The translations under genes were made by a program, and so were the position numbers. From Polynucleobacter rarus (GTDB taxonomy: Bacteria > Pseudomonadota > Gammaproteobacteria > Burkholderiales > Burkholderiaceae), in NCBI RefSeq assembly GCF_003072505.1, contig NZ_NTGB01000001.1, forward strand, positions 694,820 through 758,819: DNA of 64,000 bases, given 5' to 3'. Shown here one piece after another: positions 54,990 to 64,000 of this stretch (within the stretch, counting starts at the first letter, position 1; every line of letters starts with the position of its first letter). The notes under the pieces were generated by a model. That model did not search any database. It had not been told where the DNA came from and worked only from the letters and a program-made list of their open reading frames with translations.

Positions 54990-56459
54990 CTAAATGACTG
55001 TTTTCGGTAATACAACTTCGGTTTGAAAAGTCGGAGTACAGGCCAAAAGCCCAATCATTTTACGAACCACTTCAGGATTATTGGCTTTTTCATTTGGGCT
55101 AATTTTTCCAAACTTGAACATTTGATTCCTTAGGTCGGGACGTTCTTTTCCAAATAACTTTTTTTCCCAAAAGCCCAATAAAACTTGAAAAGATGCATTA
55201 GAGCCTATCTCTAAAAAGGGGTCAAATTCTCCCGTCTGCCACCAATTTTCAGCAAGGCCTTGAATCAGAGAAATCCTTTCTTTTACATAGCCTGGTGAAA
55301 GAATTTCAACCATGCTATCAGGTATCCCCTCAGGACTTGGCCAACTATATGGACTAAAGCCTGCTCCTTCGATACCCCTTAGAAATCCTTCATCATTAAA
55401 TTTGAATGGTATGTTCGCAACAGAGATAAATTTACTCGCTAAACGAATGGGGGTCATGATTTTTTGTTTATCACTATCGGGGATTAAGGAAGCCTCTTTA
55501 ACTAAATGATTAAAAATATTCTTAAGCTGATTAGCGTTTGATTTTTGGTTCAAAAAAAGTGCAGCGGTACTATCAACTAATTTTTTTGGAGGTGTGTCAT
55601 TAATAAACCGCCTTACTAATTTTTCAGCAATGTGATGGGCTGTTGCAGAGTGGAAAGCACAGATATCCAATACTTTTCTACCATCTACCATTGAGCCGGA
55701 GTAGGAAGGGAGTTCTATGCCAAGAACTCTTTTTTGATAGTTGTCATGCCGTAACTCCACATAAGTAAAGTCACCTGTCTCTGGAAGCTTTTTATTATTT
55801 CCAATATTTGAGCCGTCATTTACAGTCCAGCCAGTAAAAGCTCTTGCAGCCTCGTAGACATCCTCATCAATATAGCCTGTGGCGCTACCTTCTAATGCCC
55901 CAGGAACTTTTTTCCAATCAGAATAGATGCTATTGAGATAGGCCTGCTTACCAAAGGTATGCAGTTCAAACAGTTCCCTTGCAAAATTTTCATTGGCACT
56001 ACCTGCCCTAGATGAACGATTATTTAAGTAATACAACATGGCAGGATGGCAAGCGACAGCCTCTAGCATTTCGCGAAAGTTTCCCCAACAAAATTTACGG
56101 ATCACCTGTTCTTCCCAGTGAGGTGAAAACGCACCAACGTTTAGATCATTACCAAAGATAGAAAAATGATCTCTCCAAAAACTAATCCAGGCCTCTTCCC
56201 ATGGTTTTGGGGTGGTGATATTACGCATGATGATGCTGACTACTAGCTCTTGACGTGGACGGCTTCTCTCCGGGTTCGGAATAGTGTCATTTCCCCCTGT
56301 ATACGTAAATAAAGTTTGTAAATCTGCATTTAATAAAGTGAGAGGGCGTTTCTCATCGACAGCGGGGTAGTCTCTCCCATCTCGAAATTTGCCCGCTTTG
56401 TATTTCACCTTAATGAAGGTTTCACTTGGGTTAAACGAAATTTTCACATTATTTTCCAT
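54990..56459 (-). CDS. DUF1800 domain protein
   Basis: A 489-residue DUF1800 protein, with the family-typical WISFWRDHFSIFG, HPAMLYYLNNRSSRAGSANE, NFARELFELHTFG and ARAFTGWTVNDG. Unlike many members it has no obvious signal peptide at this start (MENNVKIS). It forms an operon with the DUF1501 gene. Confidence 0.92.
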   Translation of the reverse strand: MENNVKISFNPSETFIKVKYKAGKFRDGRDYPAVDEKRPLTLLNADLQTLFTYTGGNDTIPNPERSRPRQELVVSIIMRNITTPKPWEEAWISFWRDHFSIFGNDLNVGAFSPHWEEQVIRKFCWGNFREMLEAVACHPAMLYYLNNRSSRAGSANENFARELFELHTFGKQAYLNSIYSDWKKVPGALEGSATGYIDEDVYEAARAFTGWTVNDGSNIGNNKKLPETGDFTYVELRHDNYQKRVLGIELPSYSGSMVDGRKVLDICAFHSATAHHIAEKLVRRFINDTPPKKLVDSTAALFLNQKSNANQLKNIFNHLVKEASLIPDSDKQKIMTPIRLASKFISVANIPFKFNDEGFLRGIEGAGFSPYSWPSPEGIPDSMVEILSPGYVKERISLIQGLAENWWQTGEFDPFLEIGSNASFQVLLGFWEKKLFGKERPDLRNQMFKFGKISPNEKANNPEVVRKMIGLLACTPTFQTEVVLPKTVI

Positions 56460-56667
56460 AGCTCAATATTAAATCTTAAATCTTAAATTCTGTTAAAAAT
56501 CCTTGAGATTGGATTGATTTTTCCTATTTTGTGAATTGAATAAATAAACTGAATCACCATACATAAGATTTGACTTCTTGATAGGGAGATTACGGATTGC
56601 TTTTAGTGAAAAAGAAATTTAAGGTGAGTAAGTTGTATCAAAATTAATAATCTTAAAAAAATAAAAT

Positions 56668-57678
56668 ATGAAAACTCTAGTTTATGGAGCGGGGGCAATC
56701 GGTAGTTGGTTAACTGCCGAGTTAACCAAGGCTAATCAAGATGTATGTGTTTTAGCAAGGGGTGAAAACCTTCAGAATTTACAAGCCAATGGTGTGACCT
56801 ACGGTGAAATGGGTGGTGAGCAGTTTCAGGTACCTATTCGTTGCATTTCGCCAGAGTCGAATGAAAAAAACTTCGAAACTATTTTTGTTACGCTGAAGTC
56901 AATGCAAATCGCGGCTGCAGCCGAGGATATCGTCGCTAGACTGGCACCGGGTGGTTCAATTGTGATGATCCAAAATGGCTTACCCTGGTGGTACTTCAGT
57001 GGCATTGACTCCCCGTGGAGTGGTAGAAGCCTCGAAACTTTAGATCCAGACGGTTCTCTTACAAAAAATATTCCAATTGAGGCGATTGTCGGGGCAGTCA
57101 TTTTCAGACCTGTAATTAAGGTCGGTCCTACTCATTATGTTCTGCCCAAAGTTCCTAAGTCATGGTTATCGATTGGTGAGGTGGATAATCAAATTCGACC
57201 TAGGCTATTTGAAATTGAAAAACTCGTAACTTCTACCGGATTTGGTGTTCAAGTGGTTGAAGATATTCGAAAGGCAAAATGGCAGAAATTACTCAGAAAC
57301 ATTGTTTGGAACACGCTTTGCACAATTGGACAGTCTCCTCCTGGTCGGTATGAGGCGCACCCCTATGGTTCGGAAGTCGTTCATTTGATCATGCATGAGA
57401 GCTTGGCAATCGCCAATCAACTAGGGATTCATCTTGAAATAAATCCTGCGAGCGAATTGCTAAGTGCCAAGGGAGATTTTCGTAATAATCCATCCATGCT
57501 TCAAGATATTAGAGCAGGTCGACCACTTGAGAGCGCTGCGATCATCAAAGTAGTAATTGAAATGGGTGAAATTTTAAATATTCCCACACCCACTTTGCGC
57601 ATGATTTGTTTGTTTTTAGATGTATTAGATCAAACAGCACAGGCAGAGGGTGGATGTATTCGGGTGGTAGGTAAATAA
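56668..57678 (+). CDS. 2-dehydropantoate 2-reductase family protein
   Basis: A 336-residue ApbA/PanE-family NADPH-dependent reductase: the Rossmann motif GAGAIG starts at residue 7, the catalytic Lys lies in RKAKWQKLLRNIVWN, and the C-terminal domain has IKVVIEMGEILNIPTPT. PanE itself makes pantoate for CoA, but the family has many paralogues. Because it lies directly upstream of a Bug-type binding protein, this copy may act on a carboxylic substrate rather than in pantothenate synthesis, so I give no symbol. Confidence 0.85.
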   Translation: MKTLVYGAGAIGSWLTAELTKANQDVCVLARGENLQNLQANGVTYGEMGGEQFQVPIRCISPESNEKNFETIFVTLKSMQIAAAAEDIVARLAPGGSIVMIQNGLPWWYFSGIDSPWSGRSLETLDPDGSLTKNIPIEAIVGAVIFRPVIKVGPTHYVLPKVPKSWLSIGEVDNQIRPRLFEIEKLVTSTGFGVQVVEDIRKAKWQKLLRNIVWNTLCTIGQSPPGRYEAHPYGSEVVHLIMHESLAIANQLGIHLEINPASELLSAKGDFRNNPSMLQDIRAGRPLESAAIIKVVIEMGEILNIPTPTLRMICLFLDVLDQTAQAEGGCIRVVGK

Positions 57679-57703
57679 TCTTTTATAAATTTAAAGAGAA
57701 ATA

Positions 57704-58684
57704 ATGATGAAATTAATGAAACGGTTTCTGACAATATTCACTGTAATTTGTTTTGGGTTTGGTTTGAATGTATGTCTTCAGGCACAAGAGTATCCAAATC
57801 GGCCCATTAAAATTGTGATCCCTTATCCTCCTGGAGGACCTTCTGATATTGTGGGTCGTCTACTTGGTCAAGCTCTGAGTGAAAGTTTAGGAAAACCAGT
57901 CATTATTGAGAGTAAAGCTGGTGCTGCAGCAAATATTGGTACGCAATATGTTGCTAGGTCTAATCCCGATGGTTATACACTTTTGTTGGTGAGTAGTAAT
58001 CTCGTGATCAATCCTAACTTGTACGCCAATCCAGGTTATGACGTCATCAAAGATTTTGCTCCAATTATCATGCCAGCTGGTTCACCAAATTTGATTGTGG
58101 TTCACCCAAGTTTTCCTGCTAAAAATATTCAAGAATTTTTAGCTTTAATCAAAGCAAATCCTGGTAAATATGACTTTGCAAGTCCTGGTGGTGGTTCTGG
58201 CCCACATCTGAGTGCAGAGTTGCTTAAATTGAAGTTAAATTTGAATATGCCACATATCCCATTTAATGGAGGTGGACCTGCACTTCAAGCAGTTTTAGGT
58301 AATCAAGTGCCAATTGCTTTTTCTACTTTGCCGCCAGCGATGGCCCAGGTCAAGGCGGGAAAATTAGTTGGAATCGCCTTTACCAGTAGCGCAAGATCAC
58401 CAGCTCTACCGGAAATCCCAACTTTGGTTGAGTCTGGAGTCGCTGAAGTAGAAGGGGAGACCTTACAATTCATCGTTGCTCCTGCTGGAACGCCAACGGC
58501 CATTATTCAGAAACTGAATTTAGAATTTAATAAGGCACTTTCGAATCCGGAATTGCAAGCGAAGTTGATTAGCGCAGGTTATTTTGTATATAACAATTCC
58601 CCAGAACAAACTGCCCAGAAAATACGAATGGAGCTTGATAAGTGGGGAACGGTAATTAAGGCAGGAAAGATTAAACCTGACTAA
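57704..58684 (+). CDS. Tripartite tricarboxylate transporter (Bug-family) substrate-binding protein
   Basis: A 326-residue periplasmic binding protein of the Bug family, greatly expanded in Burkholderiales. A signal peptide (about residues 1-27, ending CLQAQ) is followed by YPNRPIKIVIPYPPGGPSDIVGR and the TPTAIIQKLN segment. No membrane subunits are nearby, as is common; binding proteins of this group often share one permease or act as sensors. It starts 25 bp after the PanE-like gene. Confidence 0.94.
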   Translation: MMKLMKRFLTIFTVICFGFGLNVCLQAQEYPNRPIKIVIPYPPGGPSDIVGRLLGQALSESLGKPVIIESKAGAAANIGTQYVARSNPDGYTLLLVSSNLVINPNLYANPGYDVIKDFAPIIMPAGSPNLIVVHPSFPAKNIQEFLALIKANPGKYDFASPGGGSGPHLSAELLKLKLNLNMPHIPFNGGGPALQAVLGNQVPIAFSTLPPAMAQVKAGKLVGIAFTSSARSPALPEIPTLVESGVAEVEGETLQFIVAPAGTPTAIIQKLNLEFNKALSNPELQAKLISAGYFVYNNSPEQTAQKIRMELDKWGTVIKAGKIKPD

Positions 58685-58925
58685 TTTTGGGCTTCTTAGT
58701 TGGATAATCAGTCCGCTTAAACCTGTGGTTAGCTGTATTTGACTAAGCGATTATTAGAAGTTAGAGTTTTAATCAGGTGGTTTTAATAAAACTGATGGGG
58801 ATATTCCCTACTAGGCGATTGAAAATAAAATGGTTATCTTAGAGTTTAGATCTCAAATTTAGCCAATTGACAAATAGTAATTGAAACTCTAGGCGAGATG
58901 AATTACATAATAAGGGAGAACTGAA

Positions 58926-59309
58926 ATGAAAAAATTATTAATCTCATGCCTATTAATTGGCATTGCAGGTTTAGCTATTGCTCAACAAGCAGGATTTAAA
59001 AGAACGCTCTTACAAACACAAGATTTAAGTGTTTCAGAAAAAGTAGTCGTACAAGCGGTAGCTGAATTTGAACCAGGTGTTGCTGCTGGTCGCCATACTC
59101 ATCCCGGAGAGGAGATGGGATACGTCTTAGAAGGCCAAATAGAGATTAAAATTGATGGTCAGCCTTCAAAAATTGTTCAAGCGGGTCAAACCTTTTTTAT
59201 TCCTAACGGATTAGTTCATGACGGCATCAATACAAGCTCAGGCAAACTGAAGGTGTTAGCTACTTATGTTGTTGATAAGGGTAAGCCAGTTGCAACTCCA
59301 GCTAAGTAG
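58926..59309 (+). CDS. Secreted cupin-domain protein
   Basis: A 127-residue exported single-cupin protein. The signal peptide (LISCLLIGIAGLAIA) precedes a cupin with motif 1 GRHTHPGEEMGYVLEG (metal ligands His, His, Glu) and motif 2 ending at NGLVHDGIN. A ribosome site AAGGGAGAAC lies just upstream. The role is unknown. Confidence 0.9.
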   Translation: MKKLLISCLLIGIAGLAIAQQAGFKRTLLQTQDLSVSEKVVVQAVAEFEPGVAAGRHTHPGEEMGYVLEGQIEIKIDGQPSKIVQAGQTFFIPNGLVHDGINTSSGKLKVLATYVVDKGKPVATPAK

Positions 59310-59463
59310 TTTTTCATTGGAAAAAAGTCTTTAAGTGTTCAGATTCAGGTACTTTAGTTCCCACTGATGTACCTTATTGTTCCAAGCTAGAGCATTTACT
59401 TGAAATTTGGCCAAACAATGGCATATGATGAAGTAATGTCTACAAATTCCATTTAATCAAATA

Positions 59464-60288
59464 ATGAAGCCGTTTAACAAATTTACCTTACTCAGCTTTT
59501 TCATTGTTATTGAATTATTTGGTTCTATTTGTATTCGAGCAAAGGAAATTGATCAGAGCCCACCTTCTATCGAAGAGAAGCAAAGTCTGGTCATTCCCTT
59601 TCAAAGTGATGAAGGCCTGCAAAGACTGATTCGATCCTCAGCTAAGTCAGATTTTGCATTACTAGCAAATCAATTTGAAGCGCAATCTAATAGAGCGTTT
59701 TGTGGACCAACTACTGCTGCAATTATTCTGAATAGTGTCTTTGCAAAGAGCTCTTCTCTCCCACGAGATAATAGCCGTATTCAAGCAGTTGACTTAAAAA
59801 ATCTGAATCCAGGATTTGATCTAACTGTTGCTCGTTTTACCCAAGAAACAGTGATTCAAAAAGGCCAAAAAACTCGTGCTCAAATCTTGGGCGAACCCAT
59901 GTTAATCAATGGCAAAATGATGCGTGATGGTGGATATCAATTGCGTCAATTTGATGAGATGCTTCGAGCGAACCAACTCAAGACAAAATTAATAGTAGTT
60001 GATAACCAAATGGAGCTTAATGAGGTTCGCCAGGATTTTGTTAAAAATCTGCAGACGTCTGGTGATTATTTAGTGGTTAATTATCGACGTGAAGAAGTGG
60101 GACAATCTGGCGGTGCTCATATTTCTCCGATAGGCGCTTATGATGCAGCTTCAGATTCGGTGTTAATTTTAGATGTTAATCCAGCTGCTCATAGTTGGGT
60201 ATGGATACCATTGTCTTCATTATTTAAAGCCATGAAAACCTTTGATAAAGTCGAAAATAGAGGTTACGTCCTAATTGAGGCACAGTAA
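59464..60288 (+). CDS. Phytochelatin-synthase-like cysteine peptidase
   Basis: A 274-residue phytochelatin synthase-family protein with an N-terminal signal or anchor helix (LLSFFIVIELFGSICI). The papain-like triad is visible: C80 in RAFCGPTTAA, H219 in GGAHISPIG and D237 in ILDVNP; the His-Asp spacing of 18 equals that of plant enzymes. Bacterial versions lack the C-terminal Cys-rich domain and mainly cleave the glycine from glutathione. The neighbour ggt removes the gamma-glutamyl group, so the pair could break down glutathione or its conjugates in the periplasm. Confidence 0.9.
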   Translation: MKPFNKFTLLSFFIVIELFGSICIRAKEIDQSPPSIEEKQSLVIPFQSDEGLQRLIRSSAKSDFALLANQFEAQSNRAFCGPTTAAIILNSVFAKSSSLPRDNSRIQAVDLKNLNPGFDLTVARFTQETVIQKGQKTRAQILGEPMLINGKMMRDGGYQLRQFDEMLRANQLKTKLIVVDNQMELNEVRQDFVKNLQTSGDYLVVNYRREEVGQSGGAHISPIGAYDAASDSVLILDVNPAAHSWVWIPLSSLFKAMKTFDKVENRGYVLIEAQ

Positions 60289-60320
60289 ATCATTACTAGG
60301 ACTGGAATATAAGTTTAAAA

Positions 60321-62153
60321 ATGAAAGAACCTTCTTTGTTTTCAATACGGTCGAGAGTTTTTGCGACTCTAATCACTTTTAGCCTTTATTTCTCTCCTCT
60401 TTCTGCTCAGGTTAATAGCTCACAAACCTTTATTCCAGAACCAGAGATGTTTTCTGGGATTGTTGATAAGAAAATAGTTTCTAGTAAATCAATGATGGTG
60501 GTTACAGCAAATGCTTATGCCTCTGAAGCTGCTTATGGGATATTAAAAAATGGTGGTAACGCAGTTGATGCCGCAATTGCAGCTTCAATCATGCTTACAC
60601 TTACCGAACCAAATGCTACCGGTATTGGCGGTGGTGGATTTTTAGTACATTACGACGCCAATAATCAACAAATCAAAACGTATGATGGTCGAGAAACGGC
60701 ACCTGCATTAGCAAACCCTGAACGTTTTCTTTTGGCAAGTGGTTTACCAATGATGTTTGAAGATGCAATAACAAGTGGTAAATCTGTTGGCACGCCAGGA
60801 ATTTTAAAGATGCTTGAACAGGTACATCAAGCTCATGGAAAGTTGTCTTGGAAAAAAGTCTTAGAACCCACAATTAGGCAAGCTTTAAAAGGTTTTGTTG
60901 TATCCGATCGTTTACACATCTTAATTGACAAAGATCCATACTTAAAGAAGAATCCTGAAGCACGAAAATATTTTTATGATGAGAAGGGTCAAGCCCTTCA
61001 AGTAGGAACTCTGCTTAAGAATCCAGTATTGGCTAAGGTTCTTTCGGAAATCGCAGAGCATGGTAGTCGGGCTTTTTACGAAGGATGGATCGCAAAAGAT
61101 ATTGTGCAAGCTGTTCAAATGACTGATCGACCTGGAGACTTAAGTGAACAAGATCTCTTGGCATATCAATCTAAGGAACGAGGCGTCCTCTGTAACAGCT
61201 ACCGGAGTTTCAATATTTGCGGGATGCCACCACCATCCTCTGGCACATTGGCAATTTTACAAATGCTCGGTATTTTAGAATCTTTTCCAATGTCAGACTA
61301 TCCTGTAAACACTTGGCAAGCAGTCCATTTATTTTCTGAAGCGGGGCGATTGGCGTTTGCAGATCGTGATGAATATATTACAGATCCAGACTTTGTTGTG
61401 CCACCAATTCATGGCATGTTAGATGCTAATTATCTAAACAAAAGAAGAGAAACTATTCGTTGGGATCAATCTTTAAAGAAGGCTTTGCCTGGAAAGCCAG
61501 AGGGGGTTGTTGCGGAGTATTATCCTGATAGTTATTCAGAGCCGGCTGGTACTAGCCATATTTCCGTCATTGATTCATTAGGTAACGCAGTATCTTTAAC
61601 CAATACCATTGAATCCCAATTCGGTTCGCGCATTATGGTGGATGGATTTTTGCTAAATAATCAATTAACGGATTTTTCATTAGTTCCGGCGGTGGATGGC
61701 AAAAAGGTAGTTAATCGTGTTGAAGCAAATAAACGCCCAAGAAGTTCCATGGCACCATTATTAGTATTCAATCAAAAGGGTGATCTCATTATGAATTTAG
61801 GCTCTGCAGGTGGTAGTGGCATTATTAATTATGTTGCCAAAACACTAGTTGCCTATATCGATTGGCAGATGAATATACAAGAGGCGATTAGTTTGCCAAA
61901 TTTTGGTAGTCGTAATCGCGAAACCGAATTGGAGCAATCAGGAAATTGGAGTCCGATGATTAAAGACTTAAAAGATCGAGGCCATCTGATTCGCTACTTT
62001 GATTCTCCAAGTGGATTGCAGGGCATTACTAGAGGCTCCAATACGAGTGAGGGTCGATTTTCCTTGCAATATTTAAATCCAAGTAATCCTAAAGACTGGG
62101 TTCTTTTTGGTGGAGCTGACCCTCGGCGTGAAGGAGTTGTGCTGGGAGATTAA
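60321..62153 (+). CDS. ggt: Gamma-glutamyltransferase / glutathione hydrolase
   Basis: A 610-residue Ntn-hydrolase proenzyme with a signal peptide (FATLITFSLYFSPLSA). GGT removes the gamma-glutamyl group of glutathione. The large subunit contains GGNAVDAAIAASIMLTL and the substrate Arg in YDGRETAP; autocleavage should occur before T411 in PAGTSHISVID. GSAGGSGIINYVAK is the later conserved glycine motif. Starts 32 bp after the phytochelatin-synthase-like gene, so they probably form an operon. Confidence 0.96.
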   Translation: MKEPSLFSIRSRVFATLITFSLYFSPLSAQVNSSQTFIPEPEMFSGIVDKKIVSSKSMMVVTANAYASEAAYGILKNGGNAVDAAIAASIMLTLTEPNATGIGGGGFLVHYDANNQQIKTYDGRETAPALANPERFLLASGLPMMFEDAITSGKSVGTPGILKMLEQVHQAHGKLSWKKVLEPTIRQALKGFVVSDRLHILIDKDPYLKKNPEARKYFYDEKGQALQVGTLLKNPVLAKVLSEIAEHGSRAFYEGWIAKDIVQAVQMTDRPGDLSEQDLLAYQSKERGVLCNSYRSFNICGMPPPSSGTLAILQMLGILESFPMSDYPVNTWQAVHLFSEAGRLAFADRDEYITDPDFVVPPIHGMLDANYLNKRRETIRWDQSLKKALPGKPEGVVAEYYPDSYSEPAGTSHISVIDSLGNAVSLTNTIESQFGSRIMVDGFLLNNQLTDFSLVPAVDGKKVVNRVEANKRPRSSMAPLLVFNQKGDLIMNLGSAGGSGIINYVAKTLVAYIDWQMNIQEAISLPNFGSRNRETELEQSGNWSPMIKDLKDRGHLIRYFDSPSGLQGITRGSNTSEGRFSLQYLNPSNPKDWVLFGGADPRREGVVLGD

Positions 62154-62292
62154 AATCGAATCTTGAAATAGGGCTTTTCTCTAAATTAAAGCATTGAAGT
62201 TTTTACCTGCGCTAATAAATTGAGTAAACTTGACGCTGTGATTCAATTTGATGAACTACAGAATTAATTATTTTTAAAATACGGAGAAATGC

Positions 62293-64000
62293 ATGGATGC
62301 TTACAAATCTGAAGTACGTGATGGAATGATTGTCGAGTGGGACGTTCCAATTCAGATGGATGATGGATTAGTTCTGAGGGCGGATATTTTTAGACCTACT
62401 AAAAAAGGTAAATATCCTGCAATCTTGACTTATGGCCCTTACGGAAAAGGCTTATCTTTCCAAGAGGGTTACAGAACGGCTTGGGAATCAATGGAAAAAA
62501 ACAATCCAGACGTGCTAGCAGGCTCTTCTAATTTATACCAAAACTGGGAAACAGTCGATCCTGAAAAATGGGTATCTGATGGATACATTTGTATTCGAAT
62601 TGACTCTAGAGGTGCTGGACGTTCCCCAGGCTTCATGGATCACAATAATGCCCGTGAAACAAAAGATATTCATTTATGTATTGATTGGGTTGCAAAACAA
62701 GCATGGTCAAACACTAATGTGGGTATGAACGGTATTTCTTATTTTGCTAGTAATCAATGGCGTGCTGCTGCATCAAAGCCTAAAAATTTAAAAGCGATTT
62801 GCGTGTGGGAAGGCTGGAATGATGCTTACCGTGAATCCCATCGTCATGGTGGAATTGCCTGTACCTTCAGAAAAAACTGGATGGAGATTCAAGTTAAAAC
62901 TGTTCAACACGGAGTGGGTGACAACGGTAAACGGAGTCGTGTCACAGGTGAAACAGTTTGTGGCCCAGTTACATTATCTGCTGAAGAATTAGCTAAGAAC
63001 GTTGAAAATATTTGGCAACGGGTACTTGATCAAGAGTTAAATTGTGATTGGTATCAAGAAAGAACCGCAGATCTCTCTAAAGTAACTGTCCCACTTTTAT
63101 CTGCAGGTAACTGGGGCGGTCAAGGACTCCATGGTCGTGGCAATATTGAAGGCTTTGTGAGAAGCGCATCTAAAAATAAATGGATGGAAATACATGGAGA
63201 TTCCCATTGGGCTCCTTTTTATACTGATTATGGACGTTTGTTGCAGAAAAAATTCTTTGATCATTTCTTAAAAGGTAAAAAGAATGGTTGGGAAAAGACA
63301 GCCCCAATCACACTTCAAGTTAGAAGTCCCGGTGAGAAATTTGTTAAACGTGCTGAGTATGAATGGCCTTTAGCTAGAACTGTTTGGACACGCCTCCATT
63401 TAGATACGGCTTCAATGAGTTTTAAACAAGACCCGATTAAAGAAAAACAATCGGTTACTTACGATACAACTGGCGCTGGCGTGACCTTTTCATTCCCACC
63501 GCAACAGCAAGAAGTAGAAATTACGGGTCCTATCGCACTGAAGCTTTTTGTTTCTTCAAAAACGAATGATGCCGATATTTTCGCGGTGGTTAGAGTATTT
63601 GACCCCGAGAATAAAGAAGTTACCTTCCAAGGGGCGATGGATCCGCATACACCGATTGCTCAAGGTTGGTTACGTGCCTCGCATCGTAAGTTAGATAAGA
63701 AAAAGAGTCTGCCGTATCGTCCATGGCATCAACATGATGAAAAGCAACCTCTCGTTCCCGGTGAGATCTATCAATTAGATGTCGAAATCTGGCCAACTTG
63801 TATTGTGGTTTCAAAAGGCTATCGTATCGCTCTTACTATACTAGGTAGAGATTATGAACATGATGGCGAAGCTGGATTTTTGTCAAATACAAAAAATCCA
63901 TTGCGCGGTTGCGGACCATTCTTGCATGATGATGAAACTGATCGTCCACCAGCAGTCTTTAATACTGAGGTGACATTGCATATGGGACCAAAACATCAGT
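62293..64000 (+). CDS. CocE/NonD family hydrolase, 3' end cut off by window edge
   Basis: The frame opens at ATG 62293 after ACGGAGAAA and stays open for 569 codons to the end of the window. It encodes an alpha/beta-hydrolase of the CocE/X-Pro dipeptidyl peptidase type: MDDGLVLRADIFRP, DSRGAGRSPG, the nucleophile Ser in GMNGISYFASNQW, and from about residue 370 the C-terminal jelly-roll domain. Substrate is unknown (esters, amides or peptides). Confidence 0.9.
   Translation, partial: MDAYKSEVRDGMIVEWDVPIQMDDGLVLRADIFRPTKKGKYPAILTYGPYGKGLSFQEGYRTAWESMEKNNPDVLAGSSNLYQNWETVDPEKWVSDGYICIRIDSRGAGRSPGFMDHNNARETKDIHLCIDWVAKQAWSNTNVGMNGISYFASNQWRAAASKPKNLKAICVWEGWNDAYRESHRHGGIACTFRKNWMEIQVKTVQHGVGDNGKRSRVTGETVCGPVTLSAEELAKNVENIWQRVLDQELNCDWYQERTADLSKVTVPLLSAGNWGGQGLHGRGNIEGFVRSASKNKWMEIHGDSHWAPFYTDYGRLLQKKFFDHFLKGKKNGWEKTAPITLQVRSPGEKFVKRAEYEWPLARTVWTRLHLDTASMSFKQDPIKEKQSVTYDTTGAGVTFSFPPQQQEVEITGPIALKLFVSSKTNDADIFAVVRVFDPENKEVTFQGAMDPHTPIAQGWLRASHRKLDKKKSLPYRPWHQHDEKQPLVPGEIYQLDVEIWPTCIVVSKGYRIALTILGRDYEHDGEAGFLSNTKNPLRGCGPFLHDDETDRPPAVFNTEVTLHMGPKHQ

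Overview
The window looks like a chromosome segment of a low-GC, freshwater-type betaproteobacterium of the Burkholderiaceae, most likely Polynucleobacter or a close relative. The basis is the gene order carA-carB-greA-DUF4149-yhbY-rlmE-ftsH-folP-glmM-pstSCAB-phoUBR-ppk-ppx, which is a Burkholderiales arrangement, the AT-rich sequence and the protein resemblance. The genus is inferred from memory, not from a search.

Layout. Positions 1-3505 hold an RND efflux operon (pump cut off by the window edge, plus its adaptor). Positions 3663-7240 hold rnhA, a YafS-like methyltransferase, gloB and mltD, the same neighbourhood as in E. coli. Positions 7276-20370 are housekeeping genes: prpE, carAB, greA, yhbY, rlmE, ftsH, folP and glmM. 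Positions 20428-30831 are the phosphate block: a Pho box, pstSCAB, phoU, phoB, phoR, then ppk1 and ppx. Directly after it, 31092-35267 holds a compact set of lipid genes: an OlsB-like acyltransferase, DgkA, a GT4 glycosyltransferase, a PlcP-like metallophosphoesterase and, divergently, an OlsA/PlsC-like acyltransferase. A second Pho-box-like site lies in the divergent promoter. Together these genes read as a phosphate-starvation programme: import phosphate, store or release polyphosphate, and replace phospholipids with glycolipids and ornithine lipids.

Positions 35312-35528 hold tRNA-Pro(TGG) and tRNA-Arg(TCT). From there to about 47490 the DNA is accessory. The 3' end of tRNA-Arg recurs four more times (36105, 43922, 45865 and 46505), dividing the region into modules. 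These carry two near-identical hicBA cassettes whose hicA has an in-frame TGA, a frameshifted aldo/keto reductase, a TonB receptor/TonB/ExbB/ExbD/ExbD operon with an orphan membrane protein, an IS481-like element, a DUF433 antitoxin with a decayed toxin, and an MNT/HEPN pair bracketed by IS fragments. No integrase is visible.

Positions 47652-64000 are a mixed peripheral-metabolism region: a DUF1254/DUF1214 protein, a short BLUF photoreceptor, an M20 peptidase, hipBA with two clear palindromic operators, a DUF1800/DUF1501 pair, a PanE-like reductase with a Bug-type binding protein, a cupin, a phytochelatin-synthase-like peptidase next to gamma-glutamyltransferase, and the start of a CocE/NonD hydrolase.

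The items most worth following up are the PhoB-linked lipid cluster, the tRNA-Arg repeat array with its toxin-antitoxin modules, the perfect intrinsic terminator embedded in the first codons of folP, and the TonB locus with the repeat-containing membrane protein.
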